In this document: in pieces, positions 25,549 through 33,470 of the stretch
Numbering within the stretch: position 1 is the first letter of the stretch
How the letters are laid out: the number at the start of each line of letters is the position of its first letter
Assembly: GCA_035325705.1 (NCBI GenBank)
Contig: DAOKZI010000006.1
Span: 122,534-186,533 of the forward strand
From: Ga0077536 sp035325705
GTDB taxonomy: Bacteria > Pseudomonadota > Gammaproteobacteria > Ga0077536
DNA: 64,000 bases
Direction of reading: 5' to 3'
Position numbers and translations under genes: made by a program
Notes under the pieces: model-generated
Seen by the model: the letters and a program-made list of their open reading frames with translations, nothing else
Databases searched by the model: none
Told to the model about the DNA's origin: nothing

Positions 25549-26694
25549 ATGCAAAGCTATCGTTCGCCCTGGCTCACGGCCGAGCACGATCTGTTCCGCG
25601 AGAACGTGCGGCGCTTCATCGAGGCGGAGTTCGTGCCGAACCGCGAGCGCTGGGTCGAGCAAGGCCACATGGACCCCGCTTACTGGCGCAAGGCCGGCGA
25701 GGTCGGGCTGCTGTGTCCGGACATCCCCGCCGACTACGGCGGCGGCGGCGTCGACTTCGGCTTCGATGCGATCGTCTACGAGGAGCTCGCGCGCGCTTGC
25801 TTCTCCGGCTTCGGCGCGCCGATCCAGAGCATCGTCGCGCACTACATCCTGGTCTACGGCACCGAGGCGCAGAAGCAGCGCTGGCTGCCGAAGATGGCGA
25901 CGGGCGAGATCATCACCTCGATCGCGATGACCGAGCCCGGCACGGGCTCGGATCTGCAGGCGGTCAAGACGCGCGCGATCCGCGACGGCGATCACTACGT
26001 GCTGAACGGCGCCAAGACCTTCATCACCAACGGCTACAACGCGAATCTCATCGTCGTCGTGTGCAAGACCGATCCCAAGGAGCGCGCGCGCGGCACCTCG
26101 CTCGTCTGCGTCGAGACCGAGGGCCTGGCCGGTTTCCGCCGCGGCAAGCCGCTGAAGAAGGTCGGACAGAAAGGCCAGGACACCTGCGAGCTCTTCTTCG
26201 ACGACGTGCGCGTGCCGCTCGAGAATCTGCTCGGCACGCAGGAAGGCCAGGGCTTCTATCAGCTCATGAATCAGCTCGGCCGCGAGCGTCTGATGATCGC
26301 GCTGTCGAGCGTCGCCGTGCTCGAAAATGCAGTGCGCGTGACGACCGACTACGTGAAGCAGCGCGAAGCCTTCGGCCAGAAGCTCATCGACTTCCAGAAT
26401 ACGAAGTTCACGCTGGTCGAATGCAAGACCGAGGCGCGCATCGCGCGCGTGTTCGTCGACCACTGCATCCAGTGCCTGATCGACGGCAAGCTCGACGCCG
26501 AGACCGCGTCGATGGCGAAGTACTGGTGCAGCGACAAGGCCTTCGAGGTCGCGCACCGCTGCCTGCAGCTCCACGGCGGCTACGGCTACATGATGGATTA
26601 CCCGATCGCGCACTACTTCGCCGATCAGCGCGTGGCGTCGATCTACGGCGGCAGCAACGAGATCATGAAGGAACTGATCTCGCGCGCGCTGTGA
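25549..26694 (+). CDS. acyl-CoA dehydrogenase
   Basis: 381-aa flavoprotein that introduces an alpha,beta double bond into an acyl-CoA. Motifs: ITSIAMTEPGTGSDL (FAD/substrate loop), the C-terminal RCLQLHGGYGYMMDYPIAHYFADQR and IYGGSNEIMKELI. The usual MCAD-position Glu is Gly (YGGS), but Glu246 in LGRERLMIA occupies the position of the catalytic base used by isovaleryl- and long-chain acyl-CoA dehydrogenases, suggesting a branched or long substrate. It is 34 nt after the thiolase gene and its stop overlaps the next start (GTGA). Confidence 0.93.
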   Translation: MQSYRSPWLTAEHDLFRENVRRFIEAEFVPNRERWVEQGHMDPAYWRKAGEVGLLCPDIPADYGGGGVDFGFDAIVYEELARACFSGFGAPIQSIVAHYILVYGTEAQKQRWLPKMATGEIITSIAMTEPGTGSDLQAVKTRAIRDGDHYVLNGAKTFITNGYNANLIVVVCKTDPKERARGTSLVCVETEGLAGFRRGKPLKKVGQKGQDTCELFFDDVRVPLENLLGTQEGQGFYQLMNQLGRERLMIALSSVAVLENAVRVTTDYVKQREAFGQKLIDFQNTKFTLVECKTEARIARVFVDHCIQCLIDGKLDAETASMAKYWCSDKAFEVAHRCLQLHGGYGYMMDYPIAHYFADQRVASIYGGSNEIMKELISRAL

Positions 26695-28205
26695 GCGCAG
26701 CGGCGAGCGAGAATCTCTACGCCTGTTTCGCCGCGGCTTTCCCCGCGGCCGGCGCCTGCTTGCTCGAAACGCCGGACGGCGCGCGCTGGCACTACGGCGA
26801 GATCGAAACCGAGAGCGCGCGCCTCGCGCGCTTCCTGCGCGAGGCCGGGCTCGCACCCGGCGATCGCCTCAGCGCGCAGATCGAAAAGAGCGTCGCCGGG
26901 CTCGTGCTGTACCTGGCCTGCCTGCGCGCGGGCCTCGTGTTCCATCCGCTGAACCCGGCCTACACGGCGGCCGAGCTCGAGTTCTTCCTCGGCGACGCGG
27001 CGCCGGCCGCAGTCGTCGCCGATCCTGCGCGCGCCGCCGAGGTCTTCGCGCTCGCCGCGCGCGCCGGCGCGCAGCGTCACTACACGCTGGACGCGCAGGG
27101 CCGCGGCAGCCTGTGGGAGGCGAGTCGCACGAGCGCGGCGGAGTGCCCGATCGCCGCCGTCGACGAGCACGCGCTGGCGGCGCTGCTGTATTCCTCGGGC
27201 ACCACGGGCAAGCCGAAGGGCATCGGCCTCACGCACCGCAATCTTGCGGTCAATGCCCGCGCGCTGAGCGCAGCCTGGGGCTTCACGCGCGAGGACGTAC
27301 TGCTGCACGCATTGCCGATGTTCCACGTCCACGGGCTCTTCATCGCGCTGGGCTGCGTGCTCTTGTCCGGATCGCGGATGCTGTTCCTGCCGAAGTTCGA
27401 TACCGAGGCCGCGATCAGGGCGCTGCCGCATGCGACGGCGATGATGGGCGTGCCGACCTATTACACGCGGCTGCTCGCGCATCCGCGCTTCGACGCCGCG
27501 CTCTGCCGCCGCGTGCGCCTGTTCACCTGCGGCTCGGCGCCGCTGCTGCCGGACAGCTTTCACGCCTTCGAGGCGAGGACGGGCCATCGGCTCCTCGAGC
27601 GCTACGGCATGACCGAGACCAGCGTCATCACCAGCAATCCGCTGCGCGGGGACCGCAGGCCCGGCGCCGTCGGCCTGCCGGTCGCGGGCACCGAGCTGCG
27701 TATCGTCGACGACGCCGATCGGCCCGTGGCGGAAACGGCGATCGGTCACGTGCAGGTGCGCGGGCCCAGCGTGTTCGGCGGCTACTGGCGCCGGCCGGAC
27801 AAGACGCGCGAGGACTTCACCGCCGACGGCTGGTTCCGCACCGGCGACGACGGCTTCCTCGATGCCGACGGCTATCTGCACCTGGTCGGCCGCGGCAAGG
27901 ATCTCGTCATCAGCGGCGGACTGAACGTCTATCCCAGCGAGGTCGAGACCGTGCTCGACGCCTTGCCCGGGATCCGCGAATCCGCCGTGGTCGGGCTGCC
28001 GCATCCGGATTTCGGCGAGCAGGTCGTCGCGGTGATCGTGGCCGAGGACGAAGCGCGGCCCGAGGAGGAGGCGATCCGCGCCGCCGTGCGCACGCAGCTC
28101 GCCGCCTACAAGCAGCCCAAACGCTACGTCTTCGTCGACGCCCTGCCGCGCAACGCGATGGGCAAGGTGCAGAAGAACGTGCTGCGCGAGACCTTGGCCA
28201 CGTAG
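26691..28205 (+). CDS. acyl-CoA synthetase, MatB (malonyl/methylmalonyl-CoA synthetase)-like
   Basis: 504-aa AMP-forming acyl-CoA ligase (ANL superfamily). The P-loop-like motif is LYSSGTTGKPKGIGLTHRN, the A5 motif RYGMTETSVITSNP, and the A8/A10 motifs GWFRTGDDG, GRGKDLVISGG and PRNAMGKVQKN. RYGMTET and overall length fit the MatB group that activates malonate or methylmalonate. The GTG at 26691 overlaps the preceding stop (GTGA), so it is translationally coupled. It would feed CoA esters into the thiolase/HMGS-like module. Confidence 0.88.
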   Translation: MSAAASENLYACFAAAFPAAGACLLETPDGARWHYGEIETESARLARFLREAGLAPGDRLSAQIEKSVAGLVLYLACLRAGLVFHPLNPAYTAAELEFFLGDAAPAAVVADPARAAEVFALAARAGAQRHYTLDAQGRGSLWEASRTSAAECPIAAVDEHALAALLYSSGTTGKPKGIGLTHRNLAVNARALSAAWGFTREDVLLHALPMFHVHGLFIALGCVLLSGSRMLFLPKFDTEAAIRALPHATAMMGVPTYYTRLLAHPRFDAALCRRVRLFTCGSAPLLPDSFHAFEARTGHRLLERYGMTETSVITSNPLRGDRRPGAVGLPVAGTELRIVDDADRPVAETAIGHVQVRGPSVFGGYWRRPDKTREDFTADGWFRTGDDGFLDADGYLHLVGRGKDLVISGGLNVYPSEVETVLDALPGIRESAVVGLPHPDFGEQVVAVIVAEDEARPEEEAIRAAVRTQLAAYKQPKRYVFVDALPRNAMGKVQKNVLRETLAT

Positions 28206-28243
28206 CGCATCGCGCCGCCGTGCCGGCGGAGGGGTCCGTTTCT

Positions 28244-28285
28244 ACCACGGAGAACGCCGAGGGAAGATGAGAACACGGAGAAGAT
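28244..28285. repeat. CACAGAGAAC-family repeat
   Basis: ACCACGGAGAACGCCGAGGG followed by GAACACGGAGAAG, between the convergent MatB-like and ceramidase-like genes. Same family as at 672, 7666 and 33471. Confidence 0.65.
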
Positions 28286-28321
28286 AAAAATGGGAATGAA
28301 CCTTCGCCAATTCCCTGCCCT

Positions 28322-28978
28322 TCACGGCCGGATCGTCGCCGCGGGCGCGCGGCTGGGCGCGTGCCGCGCCAGCGTCTGCATCAGCAGCGCCAGCAGCGCG
28401 GAATTGCACAGATGCCACAGCCAGTGCGTGCCGCGGTGCTGGGTCGCCTCGCAGAGCGCGAGATCGAGCGTGCGGAAGACCAGTGAGACCGCGAACAGCA
28501 AGGTCGCGAGCGCGAAGGCCGGGCGCGCCGGCGATCGCTGCTGCCGCAGCAGCGCCGTCAGACCCGCGAGGCCGAGCCACACGGGGACATAGGCGATCGA
28601 GCCGTTTAGCGCGCGCGCGTAGGCCAGCGTCGCGGCCACGGCCGCGGCGAGGACGACGACACAGGCGCCGATGCCGGCCGCGATCGACCAGCCGCAGAGC
28701 CAGCGCAGGGCCGTGGCGAGGAAGATCAGCACGAAGCAGAGGATCGGCAGCACGTCGGCCCACTGCGCCCAGGCCGCGCCCGTCGCATGCCAGGCGTAGC
28801 TGCCGGCGCCGATCGCGAAGGCGAGTGCGACGAGCGCAAGCGCGGCGGCGCGATCCATCAGCCCGGCGCGCCGGAATTCGCGCCAGCCCCACGCGGCGGC
28901 GAGCACGAAGCCCAGGTTGGTGACGGCGTTCCAGGGCTCGAAGCCCCCGCTCGCGAGCCACTCTTCGCAGTAGTTCAT
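28322..28978 (-). CDS. ceramidase-family (CREST) membrane hydrolase
   Basis: 218-aa polytopic membrane protein with about seven helices. It matches the alkaline ceramidase/CREST fold: NAVTNLGFVL at the N-terminus, Ser60-x3-His64 and Asp75 in GAGSYAWHATGAAWAQWADVLP, and His185-x3-His189 in the GTHWLWHLCN region. The spacing of Ser, His, Asp, His and His equals that of the zinc-dependent active site in human alkaline ceramidases as I recall it. A GGAGGAGCG Shine-Dalgarno fixes the ATG at 28978. It probably hydrolyses an amide in a membrane lipid; ceramide itself is unproven in this organism. Divergent from the MaoC operon. Confidence 0.8.
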   Translation of the reverse strand: MNYCEEWLASGGFEPWNAVTNLGFVLAAAWGWREFRRAGLMDRAAALALVALAFAIGAGSYAWHATGAAWAQWADVLPILCFVLIFLATALRWLCGWSIAAGIGACVVVLAAAVAATLAYARALNGSIAYVPVWLGLAGLTALLRQQRSPARPAFALATLLFAVSLVFRTLDLALCEATQHRGTHWLWHLCNSALLALLMQTLARHAPSRAPAATIRP

Positions 28979-29030
28979 CGCTCCTCCGCTCGGATCGACA
29001 CGCGCCCGGTGCCGGCGCGGTCGCAGGCCG

Positions 29031-29036
29031 TATAAT
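29031..29036 (+). promoter_or_regulatory. -10 box of MaoC-TesB operon
   Basis: TATAAT, 54 nt before the ATG at 29091, in the divergent gap with the ceramidase-like gene. No strong -35 is seen; a GAGGAGGGG Shine-Dalgarno lies just before the start codon. Confidence 0.5.
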
Positions 29037-29090
29037 GCCGCGACCGCGCGTGCCGCGCGGCCGTCATCATAGCCGCCGAGGAGGGGAAGC

Positions 29091-29546
29091 ATGCCCGGTT
29101 TGTATTTCGAAGAATTCCGCGTCGGACAGATTTTCGATCATCCGATCCGCCGCACGGTCACCGAGACCGACAACGTGCTGTTCACGACGATGACGCACAA
29201 CCCGGCGCTGCTGCATCTGGACGAGGAGTACTGCCGCACGCAGACCGAGTTCGGCCAGCGCATCGTCAATAGCTGCTTCACGCTGTCGGTGATGGTCGGC
29301 GTTTCGGTCTACGACACGACGCTAGGCACCACGGTCGGCAATCTCGGCTGGGACGAGGTACGCTTTCCCAAGCCCGTATTCCACGGCGACACGCTGCACT
29401 TCCAGACCGAGGTGCTGGAGTTGCGTGAATCGAAATCACGCCCGCACAACGGCATCGTGATCTTCGCCCATCGCGCCTACAACCAGCGCGACGAGCTCGT
29501 CGCGAGCTGCAAGCGCAGCGGGCTGATGCTGAGAAAGCCGACATGA
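29091..29546 (+). CDS. MaoC-family dehydratase (mesaconyl-CoA hydratase-like)
   Basis: 151-aa single hot-dog protein that hydrates an enoyl-CoA. It shows the (R)-hydratase signature FTTMTHNPALLHLDEEY containing the catalytic Asn/His region and the GQRIVNSCFTLSVMVG helix. Together with the overlapping CitE-type lyase gene it resembles the mesaconyl-CoA hydratase/beta-methylmalyl-CoA lyase pair of the ethylmalonyl-CoA and related pathways. GAGGAGGGG precedes the ATG. Its stop overlaps the next start (ATGA). First gene of a six-gene operon. Confidence 0.87.
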   Translation: MPGLYFEEFRVGQIFDHPIRRTVTETDNVLFTTMTHNPALLHLDEEYCRTQTEFGQRIVNSCFTLSVMVGVSVYDTTLGTTVGNLGWDEVRFPKPVFHGDTLHFQTEVLELRESKSRPHNGIVIFAHRAYNQRDELVASCKRSGLMLRKPT

Positions 29547-30418
29547 GCGTCCTGCGCTCGATGCTGTTCGTGCCCGGCGACAGCGAGAAGAAGCTGGCCA
29601 AGGGCGCGGGCGTCGGCGCCGATGCGCTGATCCTCGATCTCGAGGACGCCGTGGCCGCCGCGCGGCGGCCGCTCGCGCGCGAGATGATCTGCGAGTATCT
29701 GCAGTCCGCGGATCGCACGCGCGGCGAGCTGTGGGTGCGCATGAACCCGCTGGACAGCGCCGACTCGCTGCGCGACATCGCGGCCGTCGTGCGCGCGCGG
29801 CCGGACGGCATCGCGCTGCCGAAGTGCAACGGCCCGGAAGACGTGCAGCAGCTCTCGCACTGGCTGGACGTGCTCGAGGTCGAGCACGGCATCGCCGGCG
29901 GCAGCATCGCGATCTGCGCGATCGCGACCGAGACGGCGGTCGCGCCGTTCTCGCTCGGCCGCTACAAGGGCGCGCCGCGCCTGCGCATCCTGACCTGGGG
30001 CGCCGAGGATCTCTCCGCCGCGCTCGGCGCCTCGACGAACAAGGACGCGGCGGGCGTCTACACCGCGCCCTACGTGCTCGCGCGCTCGCTGTGCCTGTTC
30101 GGCGCCTACGCCGCCGGCGTGCAGGGACTCGACACCGTGCAGCCCGATTTTCGCAACCCGGCGAAGCTGCGCGAGGAATGCAATGACGCGCGGCGCGACG
30201 GTTTCCTCGGCAAGATCGCGATCCACCCCGATCAAGTCGCCGTGATCAACGAGTGCTTCACGCCGAGCGCGGAGGAAATCGCCCACGCGCAAGCGGTGAT
30301 CGCGGCTTTCGCGGCAAACCCGGACGCGGGCACGCTGAGTCTCGACGGCAAGATGATCGACATGCCGCACCTGAAGCAGGCCGAACGCCTGATGAGCATC
30401 GTAAATCGCCGCGGCTGA
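29543..30418 (+). CDS. CitE/HpcH-type acyl-CoA lyase (malyl-/citramalyl-CoA lyase-like)
   Basis: 291-aa TIM-barrel lyase of the citrate lyase beta/HpcH-HpaI superfamily. Motifs: LFVPGDSEKKLAKG at the N-terminus, ADALILDLEDAVAAARR, the metal Glu in ATETAVAPF and Asp in TWGAEDLSAALGA, and KIAIHPDQVAVINE near the C-terminus. Members cleave or form malyl-, methylmalyl- or citramalyl-CoA. It overlaps the MaoC hydratase by 4 nt, so the two probably act in sequence: hydration, then retro-aldol cleavage. Confidence 0.9.
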   Translation: MSVLRSMLFVPGDSEKKLAKGAGVGADALILDLEDAVAAARRPLAREMICEYLQSADRTRGELWVRMNPLDSADSLRDIAAVVRARPDGIALPKCNGPEDVQQLSHWLDVLEVEHGIAGGSIAICAIATETAVAPFSLGRYKGAPRLRILTWGAEDLSAALGASTNKDAAGVYTAPYVLARSLCLFGAYAAGVQGLDTVQPDFRNPAKLREECNDARRDGFLGKIAIHPDQVAVINECFTPSAEEIAHAQAVIAAFAANPDAGTLSLDGKMIDMPHLKQAERLMSIVNRRG

Positions 30419-30436
30419 CGCGGACGGAGGTTCGAG

Positions 30437-31324
30437 ATGGTCGATGACTGGCAGGCGCGGAAACGCTACGTCGAGGTGGCCGGCCAGCGCATGGCCTATG
30501 TGGAGATGGGGCAGGGCAGGCCGATCGTCTTCCAGCACGGCAACCCGACCTCGTCCTATCTCTGGCGCAACATCCTGCCGCGGCTCGCGGATCGCGGCCG
30601 CTGCATCGCGTTGGACCTCATCGGCATGGGCGACTCGGCGAAGCTGCCGGACTCCGGCCCCGCGCGCTACACGCTGGCCGAGCACCAGCGCTATTTCGAC
30701 GGCGCGCTCGCCGCGCTCGACGTCGGCGACGACGTCGTCCTCGTGCTGCACGACTGGGGCACGGCGCTGGGCTTCGACTGGGCGGCGCGCCATGCGCAGG
30801 CGGTGGCGGGGATCTGCCACATGGAAGGGCTGGTGACGACCGTCACCTGGGACGAGTGGCCGGCGGCCGCGCGCGGCATCTTCCAGGCCTTCCGCTCGCC
30901 GGCCGGCGAAGAGCTCGTGCTGACGAAGAACGTGTTCGTCGAGAACGTGCTGCCGAAATCGATCCTGCGCGCGCTGACGGCGGAGGAAATGGAGGCCTAC
31001 CGGGCGCCGTTCCGCGAGTCCGGCGAAGGCCGCCGTCCGACCTTGAGCTGGCCGCGGCAGATCCCGATCGAAGGCGAGCCCGCGGAGGTCTGCGAGACCA
31101 TCGCGCGCTACGCGGCCTGGCTCGCGCAGTCGCCGGTGCCGAAACTCTTCGTCAACGGCGATCCCGGCATGATCATGACCGGCCGCATGCGCGATCTCGC
31201 GCGCGCCTGGCCCAATACCACCGAAGTGACGGTCAAGGGCCTGCACTTCCTGCAGGAAGACTCGCCGCAGGAAATCGCCGACGCCCTGCGCGCCTGGCTG
31301 CCGCCCGTCGCCGGCCGAGGATGA
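30437..31324 (+). CDS. haloalkane dehalogenase (LinB/DhaA-type, HLD-II)
   Basis: 295-aa alpha/beta hydrolase that hydrolyses carbon-halogen bonds. The complete HLD-II pentad is visible: halide-binding Asn36 (HGNPTSS) and Trp107, nucleophile Asp106 (LHDWG), catalytic Glu130 (HMEG) and His270 (GLHFLQ). Every one is exactly two residues before its counterpart in LinB (N38, D108, W109, E132, H272), so alignment is colinear. GGAGG lies before the ATG. It is 18 nt after the lyase gene and 4 nt before the FlK-type thioesterase gene. Substrate range unknown. Confidence 0.93.
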   Translation: MVDDWQARKRYVEVAGQRMAYVEMGQGRPIVFQHGNPTSSYLWRNILPRLADRGRCIALDLIGMGDSAKLPDSGPARYTLAEHQRYFDGALAALDVGDDVVLVLHDWGTALGFDWAARHAQAVAGICHMEGLVTTVTWDEWPAAARGIFQAFRSPAGEELVLTKNVFVENVLPKSILRALTAEEMEAYRAPFRESGEGRRPTLSWPRQIPIEGEPAEVCETIARYAAWLAQSPVPKLFVNGDPGMIMTGRMRDLARAWPNTTEVTVKGLHFLQEDSPQEIADALRAWLPPVAGRG

Positions 31325-31328
31325 AGCG

Positions 31329-31739
31329 ATGAACCTGCCCGAGCTCGTGCCCGTCGGCATCAGCGCCAGCCAGTCGCTGCGCGTGACCCACGACCTCACG
31401 GTCCAGGCGCGCGTGCCCGATCTGCCGCCGGTGTACTCGACGCCGAACATGATCCTCTTCATGGAGATCGTCTGCACCGATCTGATCCGGCCTTGCCTGC
31501 CGCCGGGCTGGGTGTCGGTCGGCGCGCTGGTCGAAGTCAAGCATCTCGCCGCGACGCCGGTCGGCTTCACGGTGACGGTGCGGGCGACCGTCGTCGAAGT
31601 CACGAAATCGCTGGTCGTCTTCGAGGTCGAGGCCCACGACGGCGTCGATCGGATCGGCAGCGGCCGGCACGCGCGTGCGCCGATCGAGCTTGCGCGCTTC
31701 CTCGCCGGCACCGAGCGCAAACGCGCGGCGCACACCTGA
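31329..31739 (+). CDS. FlK-type thioesterase (fluoroacetyl-CoA thioesterase family)
   Basis: 136-aa hot-dog thioesterase. Thr38, Glu46 and His72 reproduce the spacing of the FlK catalytic triad (T42, E50, H76), with Gly65 and Arg116 at the equivalents of G69 and R120. The FlK gate Phe36 position is Leu32, so strict fluoroacetyl selectivity is not expected. It starts 4 nt after the haloalkane dehalogenase gene and ends 7 nt before the PanB-like gene. It could remove a toxic or dead-end acyl-CoA, halogenated or not. Confidence 0.85.
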   Translation: MNLPELVPVGISASQSLRVTHDLTVQARVPDLPPVYSTPNMILFMEIVCTDLIRPCLPPGWVSVGALVEVKHLAATPVGFTVTVRATVVEVTKSLVVFEVEAHDGVDRIGSGRHARAPIELARFLAGTERKRAAHT

Positions 31740-31746
31740 GGTCCCC

Positions 31747-32565
31747 ATGAGCCAGCATCAGCAGGACGTACGCAAGATCACCATTCAGACGCTCAAGTCG
31801 ATGAAGGCGGCCGGCCAGCCGATCGCCTCGCTGACCGCCTACGACGCCGCCTTCGCGCGCGTGCTCGACGCGGCGGGCTGCGACTTCATCCTCGTCGGCG
31901 ACTCGCTGGGCATGGTCGTGCAGGGCCAGGCGACGACGATCCCCGTCACCGTCGACGACATCATCTATCACACCCGCCTGGTCGCCCGCGGCACGACGCG
32001 CGCGCTGCTGATGGCCGACATGCCGTTCATGAGCTATTCCTCGGCGACGGACTGCCTGCGCAACGCGGCGCGGCTGATGAAGGAGGGCGGCGCGGAAATC
32101 GTGAAGCTCGAATGGGGCGAGCTGCAGCTCGACATGGTCTACCGGCTCACCGAGTGCGGGATCCCGGTCTGCGCGCATCTCGGCTTGACGCCGCAGGCGA
32201 TCCTGAAGATGGGCAGCTATCGCGTGCAGGGCCGCGAGCACGCGACCGCGCAGAAGATGATCGAGGACGCGCGCGCGCTGGAGGAGGCGGGCGCGGACAT
32301 GCTGCTGCTCGAATGCGTGCCGATGGATCTCGCGAAGGAAATCACGCGCAAGGCGCAGGTGCCCGTGATCGGGATCGGCGCGGGGCCGGACGTCGACGGC
32401 CAGATCCTCGTCCTCTACGACATCCTCGACATCGCGCCCGGCAAGCGCACGCGCTTCTCGCGCAACTACATCGAGCCCACGGGCTCGATCCACAAGGCGG
32501 TCGCGCAGTACGTCGCCGACGTGCGCGAGCGCCGCTTCCCGACGCCCGAATACGCCTTCACCTGA
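31747..32565 (+). CDS. panB: 3-methyl-2-oxobutanoate hydroxymethyltransferase-like protein
   Basis: 272-aa PanB fold. Motifs include SLTAYDAAFARVLDAAG, VGDSLGMVVQGQ with a metal Asp, ADMPFMSY with the second Asp, VKLEWG (Lys/Glu; VKLEGG in most PanB) and LLLECVP with the general-base Glu, then IGIGAGPDVDGQILV. PanB makes ketopantoate from 2-oxoisovalerate and methylene-tetrahydrofolate. No panC follows. The position inside an acyl-CoA operon and several substitutions in core motifs leave room for a related 2-oxoacid aldol reaction. The ATG at 31747 is 7 nt after the thioesterase stop. Confidence 0.87.
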   Translation: MSQHQQDVRKITIQTLKSMKAAGQPIASLTAYDAAFARVLDAAGCDFILVGDSLGMVVQGQATTIPVTVDDIIYHTRLVARGTTRALLMADMPFMSYSSATDCLRNAARLMKEGGAEIVKLEWGELQLDMVYRLTECGIPVCAHLGLTPQAILKMGSYRVQGREHATAQKMIEDARALEEAGADMLLLECVPMDLAKEITRKAQVPVIGIGAGPDVDGQILVLYDILDIAPGKRTRFSRNYIEPTGSIHKAVAQYVADVRERRFPTPEYAFT

Positions 32566-32575
32566 AAGGCCGCGC

Positions 32576-33442
32576 ATGAACGAGGCACTGCAGCAGCTCG
32601 TCAACGGGCTCAGGCTCGAAAAGCTCGAGGAGAATCTCTTCCGCGGTGCGATCGGCGACACGCACGTCAAGCGCGTCTACGGCGGCAAGGTGCTCGGCGA
32701 GGCGCTCGAGGCCGCGCAGTTGACCGTCGCGGAAGATCGGCCTGCGCATTCGCTGCACGCCTATTTCCTGCGCGAGGCCGACAGCTTCCATCCCGTGGTC
32801 TACGCCGTCGATCGCAGCCGCGACGGCCGCAGCTTCTCCGCCCGCCGCGTGACCGCGATCCAGCACGGCCAGCCGATCTTCACGATGGAAGCGTCCTTCC
32901 ATCGCAGCGAGGAGGGCATCGACTACCAGGGCCAGATGCCGGAGGTGCCGCCGCCGGAATCGATCGCCCCGCAGACCTACGATTGGGCTAAGTTCGAGCA
33001 GATGCCCGCGCGCTACCAGCGCATGATGAGGATCGCCGCGCCCTTCGATCTGCGCGCCCTGGACGGCGCGCTGGGCGCCAAGGACGAGCTCGGCAACCCC
33101 GTGCGCCGCAGTTGGGTGAAGACCACCGAACGCCTGCCCGACGCGCCGGATCTGCACCGCGCGATCCTCGCCTACCTGTCCGACTACGGCCTGATCTGGA
33201 CTCTGCTCGGCCATCACGGCTACACGCTGGAGACCGAGAACCTCGTCGTCGCGAGTCTCGACCACGCGATGTGGTTCCACCGCCCCTTCCGCGTCGACGA
33301 CTGGCTGCTCTACCACTGCGTCGGCGTCGCCTCCACCGCCGCCCGCGGCCTCGCCCGCGGTCACTTCTACACCCGCGACGGCGAGCTCGTCGTCAGCGTC
33401 GCCCAGGAAGGCCTGATGCGGGTGATCGAGCTTCGGGGTTAA
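32576..33442 (+). CDS. tesB: acyl-CoA thioesterase II
   Basis: 288-aa double hot-dog thioesterase of the TesB family, normal length. Motifs: VYGGKVLGEALEAAQ and HSLHAYFLREAD in the first hot dog, VASLDHAMWFHRPFRVDDW with the catalytic Asp in the second, and ARGHFYTRDGELVVSVAQEGLMR at the end. It hydrolyses medium and long acyl-CoAs in the cytosol. It is 10 nt after the PanB-like gene and ends the operon; a hairpin with eight Ts follows its stop. Confidence 0.94.
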   Translation: MNEALQQLVNGLRLEKLEENLFRGAIGDTHVKRVYGGKVLGEALEAAQLTVAEDRPAHSLHAYFLREADSFHPVVYAVDRSRDGRSFSARRVTAIQHGQPIFTMEASFHRSEEGIDYQGQMPEVPPPESIAPQTYDWAKFEQMPARYQRMMRIAAPFDLRALDGALGAKDELGNPVRRSWVKTTERLPDAPDLHRAILAYLSDYGLIWTLLGHHGYTLETENLVVASLDHAMWFHRPFRVDDWLLYHCVGVASTAARGLARGHFYTRDGELVVSVAQEGLMRVIELRG

Positions 33443-33444
33443 GC

Positions 33445-33470
33445 GCTGCGTTTCGTCGCGGCTTTTTTTT
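33445..33470 (+). terminator. intrinsic terminator after tesB
   Basis: GCTGCG/CGCGGC stem (one G-T pair) with loop TTTCGT, followed by eight Ts. It starts two nt after the tesB stop and would end the MaoC-TesB operon. Confidence 0.65.
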
